Of a stretch of DNA of 64,000 nt, positions 17,947-27,265 are shown piece by piece. The position numbers and the translations under genes were made by a program. Origin of the DNA: Marinomonas agarivorans. GTDB taxonomy: Bacteria > Pseudomonadota > Gammaproteobacteria > Pseudomonadales > Marinomonadaceae. The first letter of the stretch is position 1. Every line of letters begins with the position of its first letter. The stretch lies in NCBI GenBank assembly GCA_002173415.2, contig NHNK02000012.1, forward strand, positions 13,581 to 77,580. The letters are read 5' to 3'. The notes below the pieces were generated by a model. It did not search any database, was not told the DNA's origin, and saw only the letters and a list, made by a program, of their open reading frames with translations.

Positions 17947-17956
17947 AGCACTCCAG

Positions 17957-19408
17957 CTAAGGCAAATACACGCCAATATTTTGGTAGCCTTTGCCTAACA
18001 AATGCGAGGCATGGATGCGACTCATCACCCCTTTACCGCAATAGAGTAATCGCATCTGCTGATTATTGCTTTCGTCCCAGTTTTTTTCTAGCGTGAAGAA
18101 AGGTATGGCAACCACAGGACGGCCACTGACTTTAAGTGGCTGCTTTTCAATTTCATCTGGGTGACGTATGTCAATGATGATTTCATCCCCAACAGGCATA
18201 CGAACTAGCGGTACATCGCCTTGATATTGTTTTTCCACATCCGCCATTACACTGCGGATGGAAACCGAGCGAGCATTGGCCACCGCCGCATCCAGTATTG
18301 AAAAGTCAAAACGGCTTTCTTCGTGCTCAATTTTAGGGATTTTTGCTCTTGTGGTGGGTTTGACCGAAATCACACCACAATATTCTGGCATACTGGCGGC
18401 AAAATCTTCTGTGCCTATTTTCGTGGCAATGTCGATAATGTCTTGCTTGTCCATCGTCACAAGTGGACGAAGAACCAACTCATCTGTCACTTGATCGATC
18501 ACTTTTAGGTTGACCAAGGTCTGGCTGGAAACTTGAGCAACACTTTCTCCTGTCACCAAGGCTTTTGCACCTAGTTCTTCCATCACCTGAGACGCAGCTC
18601 TTAACATCATGCGTTTTAAAATCACGCCCATCTGTGAGTTGTCGACCTTAGTTAAAATCTCAGCAACAACCTCCTCAAACGGAATGGTGATAAATTTCAC
18701 CCCCAAGTTAGAACCGTATTTATCCCATAAATACCAAGAAACCTGCTTCACCCCAATTTCATGGGCATCACCGCCAAGGTTGAAAAAACAAAAGTGGGTT
18801 TTCAGTCCACGACTCATGGTCATATAAGACGACACAGTAGAGTCAAAGCCACCAGAGATCAAAGATAACACCGAATCATGGGAGCCAATTGGATAACCAC
18901 CTAAGCCTTCTATGCGTTGTTCAACAATCCAGCCTTTTTGTCCTCGTATTTCAATCGGCACCAAAACATCTGGATTTTTCAGACGCACAGCCAAGGCGTT
19001 GCATTTGGCTTTTAAACAGCCGCCTATATGGCGCTCTGCATCGACCGAACTAAAATCATGCTCACCTACACGTTTCACCCGCACGGCAAATACAGCACCT
19101 TGCAACACATCACCGTAGGACTTTATGGCTTCCTCCACAACGGCATCGAGAGACTCAAATTCAAATTCACGTATAAATTGAAAATGCGCAATACCTGCAA
19201 TGTCAGCCAGTTTGTTGGTAAATAGCGCCCTTAACTCGTCTTTGTTGGACTGAATTTCAATAAAGTCCCAATTACCGGCTACTACTACATCTTCATCATA
19301 TTGACGTAAAACCTGACGAATATTTTGCCTAAGCTGTTTTACAAGCGATTTCCTAACGGGACGGCTTTTAATGGTAATTTCAGAAAAGAACTTAACGATA
19401 AATTTCAT
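17957..19408 (-). CDS. thiI: tRNA 4-thiouridine synthase ThiI with rhodanese domain
   Basis: 483 residues, the long gammaproteobacterial form. Domain order is ferredoxin-like, THUMP (about 60-165), PP-loop ATPase (LISGGFDSTVSSY near 184) and C-terminal rhodanese. Both redox cysteines are kept: Cys in PEYCGV (about 345) and the persulfide Cys in LLYCGKGVMSR (457). It makes s4U8 in tRNA and supplies sulfur for thiamine thiazole. It is monocistronic, with a hairpin in its leader. Confidence 0.97.
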   Translation of the reverse strand: MKFIVKFFSEITIKSRPVRKSLVKQLRQNIRQVLRQYDEDVVVAGNWDFIEIQSNKDELRALFTNKLADIAGIAHFQFIREFEFESLDAVVEEAIKSYGDVLQGAVFAVRVKRVGEHDFSSVDAERHIGGCLKAKCNALAVRLKNPDVLVPIEIRGQKGWIVEQRIEGLGGYPIGSHDSVLSLISGGFDSTVSSYMTMSRGLKTHFCFFNLGGDAHEIGVKQVSWYLWDKYGSNLGVKFITIPFEEVVAEILTKVDNSQMGVILKRMMLRAASQVMEELGAKALVTGESVAQVSSQTLVNLKVIDQVTDELVLRPLVTMDKQDIIDIATKIGTEDFAASMPEYCGVISVKPTTRAKIPKIEHEESRFDFSILDAAVANARSVSIRSVMADVEKQYQGDVPLVRMPVGDEIIIDIRHPDEIEKQPLKVSGRPVVAIPFFTLEKNWDESNNQQMRLLYCGKGVMSRIHASHLLGKGYQNIGVYLP

Positions 19409-19449
19409 AAATACAGTACAACAAACAGCAATTTTTGAGTAAGAGATAC

Positions 19450-19490
19450 AAGGAAAGCTTGTGCTTTCCTTGGGCTAGCGGGCCATTATA
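19450..19490 (-). promoter_or_regulatory. thiI promoter -10 and leader hairpin
   Basis: The minus strand has a perfect TATAAT at 19485-19490. The predicted transcript then includes AAGGAAAGC/GCTTTCCTT (19450-19458/19463-19471), a perfect 9-bp hairpin with a 4-nt loop, 42 bp before ATG. No T-run follows, so it is not a simple terminator. No TPP riboswitch motif was recognised. Confidence 0.45.
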
Positions 19491-19534
19491 AGGATAAAGC
19501 AAGCGATAGCAAAAAGGCATCAAATGCTTTTATT

Positions 19535-19560
19535 TAGTGCGCAAAACAAATAACGCACTA
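19535..19560. promoter_or_regulatory. Inverted repeat upstream of glnA
   Basis: TAGTGCG (19535-19541) and CGCACTA (19554-19560) form a perfect 7-bp inverted repeat with a 12-bp spacer. It lies about 110-135 bp upstream of the sigma-54 promoter, where an enhancer would be expected. The half-sites point opposite to the NtrC consensus, so the bound protein is uncertain. Confidence 0.35.
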
Positions 19561-19667
19561 TTTTGAGTCAAAAAGAAATGTAAAAGGTACGCTTTTTTGA
19601 CCATAAGCAATAAGTAAAACAAGGTAACTAATTGATTCAAAATATTTTTATGCTTAATACTAAGCAG

Positions 19668-19683
19668 TGGCATATATTGTGCT
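19668..19683 (+). promoter_or_regulatory. Sigma-54 promoter of glnA
   Basis: TGGCATATATTGTGCT has the invariant GG (19669-19670) and GC (19681-19682) separated by exactly 10 bp, as required for -24/-12 elements. Transcription would start near 19694, about 110 nt before glnA. This agrees with NtrC-activated glnA expression. Confidence 0.75.
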
Positions 19684-19802
19684 ATAACTAGCTCTAACAT
19701 CGCTTCATTGTGAAGCACTGCGTCCAAATTAGTAAAGCAACAGCAAATCTACGGATCGCGTTACTTTGTTAACTTAATAAACTCAATGTATGGAGAATCG
19801 TT

Positions 19803-21209
19803 ATGTCAAACCAAACTCTGGCTCTGATTGCTGAAAAAGAAGCGAAGTGGGTAGACCTTCGTTTTACGGATTTTAAAGGTAAAGAGCAGCATGTTACTAT
19901 CCCTGCGTCTTCTGTTGATGAAGAGTTCTTTGAAACCGGCCAAATGTTTGACGGTTCTTCTATCGCAGGTTGGAAAGGTATTAACGAGTCAGACATGATC
20001 ATGATGCCACAAGACGGCACAGCAATTCTTGACCCTTTCACTGAAGATACAACTGTTATTTTACGCTGTAACATCATCGAACCTGCAACCATGCAAGGTT
20101 ACGACTGTGACCCTCGCTCTGTTGCGTTACGCGCAGAAGAATATTTGAAATCAACAGGCCTAGGCGACACAGCATTCTTTGGTCCTGAGCCAGAGTTCTT
20201 TGTTTTTGACGATGTTAAGTGGAAATCTGACATGTCAGGCTCTTCTTACGAAATCAATGCAGAAGAAGCGGCTTGGTCTTCAAACAAGAAAATTGAAGGT
20301 GGTAACATTGGTCACCGTCCATTCGTTAAAGGCGGTTACTTCCCTGTTCCTCCAGTTGATTCAAATCACGATATTCGTGGCGCTATGTGTAACGCTATGG
20401 AAGACATGGGCCTTGAGGTGGAAGTACACCACCACGAAGTTGCCACTGCTGGCCAAAATGAGATCGGTGTAAAATTCAACACCCTAGTTAAGAAAGCCGA
20501 TGAAGTACAAATTCTGAAGTACTGTGTGCATAACGTCGCTCATGCTTACGGCAAAACAGCGACATTCATGCCGAAACCAATCGTTGGTGACAATGGTTCT
20601 GGTATGCACGTACACCAATCTTTCTGGAAAGATGGTGTTAACCAATTTGCTGGTGACCAATATGCAGGTCTTTCTGAAACCGCGCTTTACTACATTGGTG
20701 GTATCATCAAGCATGCTAAAGCACTAAACGCCTTCACAAACGCGTCAACAAACTCTTACAAGCGTCTTGTTCCAGGATTCGAAGCACCAGTTATGCTAGC
20801 TTACTCTGCTCGTAACCGTTCTGCCTCTATCCGTATTCCTTATGTTGCAAGCCCTAAAGGTAAGCGTATTGAAGCTCGTTTCCCTGATCCGACTGCTAAC
20901 CCATACCTAGCGTTCTCTGCAATGCTAATGGCTGGCCTTGACGGAGTGAAAAACAAGATTCACCCTGGTGATGCAGCAGACAAAGACCTTTATGATCTTC
21001 CTGCTGAAGAAGCGGCAGCAATTCCTACTGTTGCAGGTAGCTTTGAAGAAGCGCTGAAATGCCTAGATGAAGATCGTGAGTTCTTGACTCAAGGTGGTGT
21101 ATTCACTGACGAAATGATTGATGCTTATATCGCTCTTAAGTCTGGTGATACTCAACGTGTTTCTATGACAACACACCCACTAGAGTTTGAACTTTACTAC
21201 AGTGTGTAA
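19803..21209 (+). CDS. glnA: Glutamine synthetase type I
   Basis: 468 residues, as in E. coli. The N-terminal beta-grasp is followed by the catalytic [19 protein letters not shown] and [10 protein letters not shown] motifs. The adenylylation Tyr is in DLYDLP at exactly residue 397. It forms a cytosolic dodecamer that makes glutamine from glutamate, ammonia and ATP. A sigma-54 promoter lies upstream, a strong terminator follows, and glnLG is immediately downstream. The many GGT/GTT/AAA-type codons fit a highly expressed gene. Confidence 0.99.
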   Translation: MSNQTLALIAEKEAKWVDLRFTDFKGKEQHVTIPASSVDEEFFETGQMFDGSSIAGWKGINESDMIMMPQDGTAILDPFTEDTTVILRCNIIEPATMQGYDCDPRSVALRAEEYLKSTGLGDTAFFGPEPEFFVFDDVKWKSDMSGSSYEINAEEAAWSSNKKIEGGNIGHRPFVKGGYFPVPPVDSNHDIRGAMCNAMEDMGLEVEVHHHEVATAGQNEIGVKFNTLVKKADEVQILKYCVHNVAHAYGKTATFMPKPIVGDNGSGMHVHQSFWKDGVNQFAGDQYAGLSETALYYIGGIIKHAKALNAFTNASTNSYKRLVPGFEAPVMLAYSARNRSASIRIPYVASPKGKRIEARFPDPTANPYLAFSAMLMAGLDGVKNKIHPGDAADKDLYDLPAEEAAAIPTVAGSFEEALKCLDEDREFLTQGGVFTDEMIDAYIALKSGDTQRVSMTTHPLEFELYYSV

Positions 21210-21226
21210 GCAATAACTCTCTTTAA

Positions 21227-21255
21227 AAACCCGGTCGTGCGCCGGGTTTTTTTGT
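21227..21255 (+). terminator. glnA terminator
   Basis: AAACCCGG (21227-21234) pairs with CCGGGTTT (21242-21249), followed by a run of T. Confidence 0.9.
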
Positions 21256-21282
21256 GTCTCAATAAACAACGTAAAAACAAAA

Positions 21283-21297
21283 GCACTAATTTGGTGC
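21283..21297. promoter_or_regulatory. NtrC-type binding site upstream of glnL
   Basis: GCAC-N7-GTGC (GCACTAATTTGGTGC) matches the NtrC consensus core TGCACC-N5-GGTGCA in spacing and half-sites. It lies between the glnA terminator and glnL, where NtrC-P is known to repress the glnLG promoter in enterics. Confidence 0.65.
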
Positions 21298-21482
21298 GCA
21301 TTTATTCCAATCTCATACACGGATCATCTACACTATTAGGGTTATCCCGCTTAAATGGCGTTATTTCGGCTTTCTAACATGATGTATTGCTCCTAAAGCT
21401 CGGTTTATTGCTACTAAAAAGTATCTTCAAAAGATTGGTTCATATCTTGCAACGGCTTACGGTAAATAATAGAGGTTCAACT

Positions 21483-22541
21483 GTGCACACAACATTAACC
21501 GACCATTTGTCCACTGCCATCGTTAAACTCGATCGACACTTTATCATTGAGTACTTAAACCCAGCGGCTGAGATGCTACTGGCGGTGAGTCGCCGTCGCG
21601 TCTATGGTCACAGCATCGAAAACATTTTTTTTGAAGACGAAACAAGTATTGCTGCCTTACATAGTGCCATTGAATCTGGTCATGCTTTCACTAAACGAGA
21701 AGCCAGACTGCTGCTGACGAATGATAAAACACTGCAAGTTGACTATACCGTGACGCCATTAATGGGCACAGAAAGCAACGCTGAACATTTGCTGATTGAG
21801 TTTTACCCAAGAGGGCGTATGCAGCGTATTTCGCAAGAAGATGAGTTGTTAGTGACTCACAAAAACAGCAAAGAATTGATCCGTGGCCTCGCCCATGAAA
21901 TTAAAAATCCACTGGGAGGTATTCGAGGTGCAGCCCAGTTAATTAGTCGTTCCTTCCAAGATGAAGAGCTCAAGGACTATACACAGGTCATTATCGAAGA
22001 GTCGGATAGACTCCGCGATCTAGTAGATCAACTCTTAGGGCCTAGGCAACTACCTAAAAATGAACTGACAAATATTCACCGCGTGGCTGAACGAGTAAAT
22101 CAACTGGTAGATGTAGAAGCACAAGGAAAAATCCGTATTGAGCGAGATTACGATCCCAGTATTCCTGAAATCAATGGTGACAGTGATCAGTTAATACAAG
22201 CCATGTTGAATATTATGCGTAATGCCATGCAAGCCTTATTGCAGGATGAAACGAACAATGACAAACGTATTCGGATTGTAACTCGCACATTACGCCAATT
22301 TACGATTGGTTCTTGCCATCATCGCTTGGTTTGTAAAGTCAGTATTATCGATAACGGGCCAGGCATTCCTGCTCATTTAATCAAAACACTTTTTTACCCT
22401 ATGGTGAGTGGTCGACCAGAAGGGACAGGATTAGGCCTTTCTATCGCTCAATCCATAATCAATCAACACAATGGCTTAATTGAATGCAGCAGTAAGCCAA
22501 ATCAAACCCAATTTAATATTTTATTGCCAATTGCAACTTAA
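21483..22541 (+). CDS. glnL: Nitrogen sensor kinase NtrB
   Basis: 352 residues from GTG 21483, set by AGAGG 7 nt upstream. This gives the family length, while the longer upstream reading adds 32 unconserved residues. A PAS domain covers about 1-115. The HisKA motif GLAHEIKNPLGG has His138, and the ATPase motifs DNGPGIP and GTGLGLS follow. It is a soluble kinase/phosphatase of NtrC governed by PII. It is followed by glnG after 23 bp. Confidence 0.96.
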   Translation: MHTTLTDHLSTAIVKLDRHFIIEYLNPAAEMLLAVSRRRVYGHSIENIFFEDETSIAALHSAIESGHAFTKREARLLLTNDKTLQVDYTVTPLMGTESNAEHLLIEFYPRGRMQRISQEDELLVTHKNSKELIRGLAHEIKNPLGGIRGAAQLISRSFQDEELKDYTQVIIEESDRLRDLVDQLLGPRQLPKNELTNIHRVAERVNQLVDVEAQGKIRIERDYDPSIPEINGDSDQLIQAMLNIMRNAMQALLQDETNNDKRIRIVTRTLRQFTIGSCHHRLVCKVSIIDNGPGIPAHLIKTLFYPMVSGRPEGTGLGLSIAQSIINQHNGLIECSSKPNQTQFNILLPIAT

Positions 22542-22564
22542 TGCAGGCATAGAAGGAAACAGCT

Positions 22565-23995
22565 ATGAGACAAGAAGATACGGTATGGATTGTTGATGAT
22601 GATCGCTCTATACGTTGGGTACTGGAAAAGACCCTTGAACAAGAAGGCATTAAAGCCAAGTTATTTGATAACCCAGAAACCTTAATGAGTTTACTGGAGA
22701 CTGAACAACCCAGTGTCATTATCAGTGACATCCGCATGCCAAAAATGAATGGCCTGTCATTATTAAGCAAGTTACAGAATGACTTACCTTACTTGCCTGT
22801 CATCATTATGACCGCCCATTCTGATCTCGATAGTGCAGTTGCCTCTTATCAAGGTGGCGCCTTTGAATACTTGCCTAAACCTTTCGATGTGGAAGAAGCC
22901 GTCAGTTTAGTGAAAAGAGCCATTTTGCATCACCACAAATCCATGCCGCAAACGGAAGAGCAAGTACCGGATACAGAAACCGTTGAAAAAGAAATCATCG
23001 GCGAAGCCCCGGCTATGCAGGAGGTATTTCGCGCGATTGGTCGTCTGGCCAATTCCAACATTACTGTCTTAATTAATGGAGAGTCCGGTACAGGTAAAGA
23101 ATTGGTTGCCCATGCCTTGCACAAGCACAGCCCTCGTGCTGCTAGTCCCTTTATCGCTTTAAACATGGCTGCTATCCCCCACGACCTGATTGAATCTGAA
23201 CTATTTGGTTATGAAAAAGGTGCTTTTACTGGGGCCAACAATCAACGTCGAGGACGCTTTGAACAAGCCGATAGTGGTACGTTATTTTTAGATGAAATTG
23301 GTGATATGCCAGCAGAAACGCAAACGCGTTTATTACGTGTATTAGCGGATGGTGAATTCTACCGTGTAGGGGGCCATACTCCTGTTAAAGTGGATGTGCG
23401 TATTATTGCAGCCACACACCAGAACTTAGAAGAATTGGTTGAAAGTGGTGCGTTTCGTGAAGACTTATTCCATCGTCTCAATGTCATCCGAATTCATTTA
23501 CCAAAATTGGCAGAGCGACGGGAAGACATTCCGCAACTTGCCAGACACTTCCTTAAACGCGCAGCAGAAGAATTAGCCGTCGAACCTAAAGTGCTTACCA
23601 AAGAAACGGAGAGCTATCTTGCCAGAATGGCGTGGCCTGGAAATGTTCGTCAATTGGAAAATACCTGTCGCTGGTTGATCGTTATGGCATCAGGCCGTGA
23701 GGTATTAATTGAGGATTTACCACCCGAATTACTTGCCAGTACACCTGTAGAGCAGACAACAAACAGCTGGGAAGAAGGTTTGCGAATCTGGGTAGATGAG
23801 GCACTAACTAGTGGGCAAAAAGCCATCCTCGATCAAGCGGTACCGAAGTTTGAACGCATCATGATTGAAACCGCATTAAAACATACAGCAGGCCGACGAC
23901 GCGACGCCTCCCTACTGCTTGGTTGGGGCAGAAACACATTGACGAGAAAAATAAAAGAATTGAACATCGTCAATAACGATAATGACGACGAGTAA
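22565..23995 (+). CDS. glnG: Nitrogen response regulator NtrC
   Basis: 476 residues. The receiver domain has the acidic pocket DDD (11-13) and phospho-acceptor Asp55 (ISDIRMPKMNG). The AAA+ sigma-54 activation domain shows GESGTGKE, the GAFTGA loop and DEIGDMP. The C-terminal Fis-type HTH contains GRRRDASLLLGWGRNTL. It activates sigma-54 promoters such as glnA under nitrogen limitation. It forms an operon with glnL. Confidence 0.98.
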   Translation: MRQEDTVWIVDDDRSIRWVLEKTLEQEGIKAKLFDNPETLMSLLETEQPSVIISDIRMPKMNGLSLLSKLQNDLPYLPVIIMTAHSDLDSAVASYQGGAFEYLPKPFDVEEAVSLVKRAILHHHKSMPQTEEQVPDTETVEKEIIGEAPAMQEVFRAIGRLANSNITVLINGESGTGKELVAHALHKHSPRAASPFIALNMAAIPHDLIESELFGYEKGAFTGANNQRRGRFEQADSGTLFLDEIGDMPAETQTRLLRVLADGEFYRVGGHTPVKVDVRIIAATHQNLEELVESGAFREDLFHRLNVIRIHLPKLAERREDIPQLARHFLKRAAEELAVEPKVLTKETESYLARMAWPGNVRQLENTCRWLIVMASGREVLIEDLPPELLASTPVEQTTNSWEEGLRIWVDEALTSGQKAILDQAVPKFERIMIETALKHTAGRRRDASLLLGWGRNTLTRKIKELNIVNNDNDDE

Positions 23996-24094
23996 AAACC
24001 TTTTTATTCAAGCATATAGAAAGGTTGACTACCAATTCCCTGTAATTTGGATTACTCTTTATTACCCTCAACGTTAAGCGGATGGAGAAACACT

Positions 24095-24475
24095 ATGTAC
24101 GAGACACTCACGTCAATGGGTATTACAAGTTTCGATGATATCGAACGGTTTACGTTACGCTATGAAAATGGCTTCGATGTTCTAAAAGTTTATTACCGCC
24201 GAGAAAAAGGTTCCTTACTACCGAAGAGTAAAAAGTTTAAGTTTGGTCGCTCAACCAAAACTGTTCTTACCGATGGCGGACAACAAACCTACCGCGAAGT
24301 GAAAGAGCCTTCTTTGATTGTTTTACGAGCAGTGGAAGAATTAACCTCCCTTGTTGGTAAACAACATGAATTGAAAGTCACCAAAGAAGACCTTGTAAAA
24401 GAACTTGAACATCTGGAACGTGTTGTGACAGACAAGATTGCAGAATTGAAAGAAAAGATTGGTACGTTATCTTAA
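24095..24475 (+). CDS. DUF3461 family protein
   Basis: 126 residues starting MYETLTSMGI, the invariant opening of DUF3461 proteins. The start is ATG 24095, with GGATGGAG 8 nt upstream. The extra 16 codons in the longer reading lack an SD. The body is strongly basic in the middle (KSKKFKFGRSTK) and ends in a charged coiled-coil (about 88-126). Function unknown. It is conserved in gammaproteobacteria and lies after glnG here, 99 bp away. Confidence 0.88.
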   Translation: MYETLTSMGITSFDDIERFTLRYENGFDVLKVYYRREKGSLLPKSKKFKFGRSTKTVLTDGGQQTYREVKEPSLIVLRAVEELTSLVGKQHELKVTKEDLVKELEHLERVVTDKIAELKEKIGTLS

Positions 24476-24522
24476 TATTGCTATCTAGCGTCTTCTCGCT
24501 GCTTTATTGCAATAAACCGATG

Positions 24523-24561
24523 CCTAAGAATCCTATAAAGCGATTCTTAGGTTATGTTTTT
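24523..24561 (+). terminator. Terminator after DUF3461 gene
   Basis: CCTAAGAATC (24523-24532) pairs perfectly with GATTCTTAGG (24542-24551), followed by TTATGTTTTT. Confidence 0.8.
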
Positions 24562-24606
24562 ACCCTGTTCTTACATTGATTTACTGACTCACCAACACCT
24601 CTTGTT

Positions 24607-25164
24607 ATGATTATTTCTCAAGACCCTAATGCAATTGCTGATGTTTTACGTAACGGCGGCATTATTGCCTACCCAACCGAAGCCGTTTGGGGGTTGGGCT
24701 GCGATCCATTTAATGAAGAGGCGGTAAAAAAACTGCTCACCCTAAAAAGCAGACCCATCGAAAAGGGCATGATTTTGGTCGCTGGCACTGCTCAACAACT
24801 ACAACCTTGGTGTGCAGAGTTACCGGATGAGTTAGCACAAAAATTATTAACGCCTTGCCAAAGCCCTACCACTTGGTTAGTGGAAGACGAGCATATTGCG
24901 CCTACATGGATACGAGGTAAGTTTACCAGTACTGCCATTCGTCTGAGTCAACACGAAGGTGTTCAGGCTCTATGTCAGGCATTTGGTGGGGTGATTGTTT
25001 CTACCTCGGCTAACCCCTCAGAACAAGAGCCTGCCCGCACATTGCCTGAAGTACAAGCGTATTTTTCTGAACAAATTGATGGTATTTTTCTTGGAGAATT
25101 GGGGGCAGCAACTCAACCTTCACAGATTAAAAATTTGCGTGATGACTCGCTAATTCGTCTCTGA
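24607..25164 (+). CDS. tsaC: Threonylcarbamoyl-AMP synthase TsaC
   Basis: 185 residues, the short YrdC-only form. The substrate pocket motifs NGGIIAYPTEAVWGLGCDP and KSRPIEKGMI are clear; SANPSEQEPA and TAIRLSQH follow. It makes threonylcarbamoyl-AMP for t6A37 of ANN-decoding tRNAs. The start ATG 24607 has only a weak SD. It converges on the next gene. Confidence 0.96.
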   Translation: MIISQDPNAIADVLRNGGIIAYPTEAVWGLGCDPFNEEAVKKLLTLKSRPIEKGMILVAGTAQQLQPWCAELPDELAQKLLTPCQSPTTWLVEDEHIAPTWIRGKFTSTAIRLSQHEGVQALCQAFGGVIVSTSANPSEQEPARTLPEVQAYFSEQIDGIFLGELGAATQPSQIKNLRDDSLIRL

Positions 25165-25207
25165 GTCAGAACGCTGAAACGCCATCGGGCGGTCAAATTC
25201 CTTTTTG

Positions 25208-26245
25208 TTACTTCACCCCTGCTCGTTTACGCAAACGCTCTTGCAAGTCAAACATGGTTTTTAAGTTTTTAAACCAGAACGGTGCTCCTAAACTAATCAA
25301 AACGCCACTAATGAGCACGCCAATATAATTGTGAAAAAACACTGACCAATTGCTGGTGTCCGTATAATAGCGCCAACCATTTGGCATAATTTTAAAGTTT
25401 AATAACGCCACCTGATCCATTTGTGCTTGCCATTGTTGCCGATACTTTGTCTCAGCCTCTTGCAACACTGCTCCAACTGTTTTCTGGTAATCCAATCTTA
25501 GTGTCTGGTATTGGCTTTCATCGTTAGCAAAGGCGTTTTTAATGCCAGTCATAACCGCTGTTTCGCTGCTTAAATCGGAATCAAGCAAGGCCGTTAACCC
25601 AGTCGCATTAGGGTGTTCACTGATTAGTTGATGAATGGCTTGTTCCGCCGCCGCTGGATAAGAAAAAGAAGGTTTTAATTCGGCATCACTGGACATCAGC
25701 TCTTGTGCTTGGCTGATATACGCTTCACGCAGTGCAGGGTCAACGGATAAACGATTTAGCAAGTCTGGAGTGTTAATTTGATAGATGATGGCGATGATCA
25801 GCCCAATACTAATTGACAGTAGGTGAGAAATTTTTTGAAAGCGTTGCGCCATATAAAATTCCACATTTTTAAAATGGTGTACCACCACATCATCCAACTT
25901 CTCTAGGTTTTGTTGGCTGAGCAAACCTCCCACTTGTTGTTTCACCGAGCTTTGTACATTTTCAACCGCTACCGCTTCTGGGCGAACTGGCATTTTTAGC
26001 TTTGCTTTTTCCGACTTAATGGGGATGCAACTTGCCACTGCGGTTTTAATTTTATCTTTTGCTTCAGCATCAATCGCATCATCATTCATTAAATCTTCCG
26101 CAAACACATCCAACCCTACCCGTAGGTTGTGAAAGCGTAACTGAAACATTGAGTTGATTGCCTGTACACTGGCAGTCACCAACAAACTAAACAGCAGCAT
26201 AACCGTGATAAATGCGGTGATAGTGGCCAAGATGTCCATCAGCAT
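25208..26245 (-). CDS. Membrane protein of unknown function with three TM segments
   Basis: 345 residues from ATG 26245, which has AAGGAG 7 nt upstream. The longer reading adds 40 residues without an SD. Membrane helices lie at about 6-30 (ITAFITVMLLFSLLVTASV), 145-163 (SISIGLIIAIIYQI) and near 310-330 (YIGVLISGVLISLGAPFWF). A long, mostly helical soluble region lies between helices 2 and 3. The C-terminus is basic. Family not recognised. It is preceded by a beta-barrel gene on the same strand but with a terminator between. Confidence 0.75.
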   Translation of the reverse strand: MLMDILATITAFITVMLLFSLLVTASVQAINSMFQLRFHNLRVGLDVFAEDLMNDDAIDAEAKDKIKTAVASCIPIKSEKAKLKMPVRPEAVAVENVQSSVKQQVGGLLSQQNLEKLDDVVVHHFKNVEFYMAQRFQKISHLLSISIGLIIAIIYQINTPDLLNRLSVDPALREAYISQAQELMSSDAELKPSFSYPAAAEQAIHQLISEHPNATGLTALLDSDLSSETAVMTGIKNAFANDESQYQTLRLDYQKTVGAVLQEAETKYRQQWQAQMDQVALLNFKIMPNGWRYYTDTSNWSVFFHNYIGVLISGVLISLGAPFWFKNLKTMFDLQERLRKRAGVK

Positions 26246-26341
26246 ACTCTTTCTCCTTGCGATGACTGGTCTGAATAACGGATCTAAATAAATATGAAAA
26301 GATAAGGAATACTTTATTCTAGTGGTCAGTTTGCGCAACGC

Positions 26342-26389
26342 AAGAAAAAACCGCTTTAACTGCATTTTATAGGTCAGATTAAAGCGGTT
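26342..26389 (-). terminator. Terminator of the beta-barrel gene
   Basis: AACCGCTTTAA (26349-26359) pairs with TTAAAGCGGTT (26379-26389). On the minus strand TTTTTTC follows. Confidence 0.85.
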
Positions 26390-26445
26390 AAATGTAGGGG
26401 TAAATAAACCGTGATACCGAGTATTAAAGCTCGATATTTTTCTAA

Positions 26446-27168
26446 CTAGAACACGTAGGAAACACCAGCAGAAATAAAGGAGTTAGAATCTTCCAGTTCC
26501 TCTTCGATATTGCGTTTTTCCGCATCTAGGTCAGCTTGGGAAATAGAGGTTGAACCCACACTTTTCACAGTAATATCATAATCCTGTACAGCTTGTGTTA
26601 TACCCACTTCAGCACGGAAGGAAAAACCACGGCCATTAGCAAGGCGGTTTCCCCAACCGAGGCTGGCATAAGGCAAAATAGTTGAGCGGTCTACGTCTAT
26701 TTCAATCTGACGACCATCACCTGGCGTGGTAGTGATCGAACCAATTAATTGTTGTGCTGTTGTATCCGATTTCGCAGAGAAATTCTCATCCAAATACGCT
26801 ACACCACCAGAAACAAATAAATTACTGGCCCAACCGGAACTGGCTGGATACCACTCATAACCAGCTCTAAAGTGGTCTGTTTCAAACTCAAAATCTTCGT
26901 CATAACTGACATTATCGATTTCAGATTCGCTGTCATCAAGCGATGCAGACGAAAGCGAAATACCGCCTCCACTTAAACGCCATTGCACATTATTGCTTAT
27001 TGCACTTTGTCCTGAAATGCCAAGCGCAACACCGTGAGAGCCCACTTCAATTCCTAATGAGTAGTCAGAAGCCCATGTTGTCTTCGCCATCGTTAAAGTA
27101 CCAATGGTCGCAACAAAAAACAGCGAAGAACGGCAGGTTTTAAAAAAAAGAGTGTTATTGATTTGCAT
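26446..27168 (-). CDS. Outer-membrane beta-barrel protein
   Basis: About 240 residues. A signal peptide is followed by mature start SDYSLGIEVG. Alternating hydrophobic/polar strands and acidic loops continue to the end, and the C-terminal residue is Phe (FISAGVSYVF), the usual sorting signal for BAM. Start is uncertain between ATG 27168 and ATG 27174; one GGAG serves both. Family not recognised (OmpW-like size). It lies directly downstream of the RstAB-like pair on the same strand. Confidence 0.8.
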   Translation of the reverse strand: MQINNTLFFKTCRSSLFFVATIGTLTMAKTTWASDYSLGIEVGSHGVALGISGQSAISNNVQWRLSGGGISLSSASLDDSESEIDNVSYDEDFEFETDHFRAGYEWYPASSGWASNLFVSGGVAYLDENFSAKSDTTAQQLIGSITTTPGDGRQIEIDVDRSTILPYASLGWGNRLANGRGFSFRAEVGITQAVQDYDITVKSVGSTSISQADLDAEKRNIEEELEDSNSFISAGVSYVF

Positions 27169-27265
27169 TGTCATATTGCTCCAGATAGTGAATAACAACA
27201 TGATAATGTTATGTATTTTTCCGCTTTAAGTATGTGGCATTCTATGGACAGAATGTGTCGTTTAC

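Noticed and set aside
19450-19471. Terminator for thiI or a plus-strand transcript
   Set aside because: Hairpin is strong but no T-run follows on either strand, and it lies upstream of thiI.
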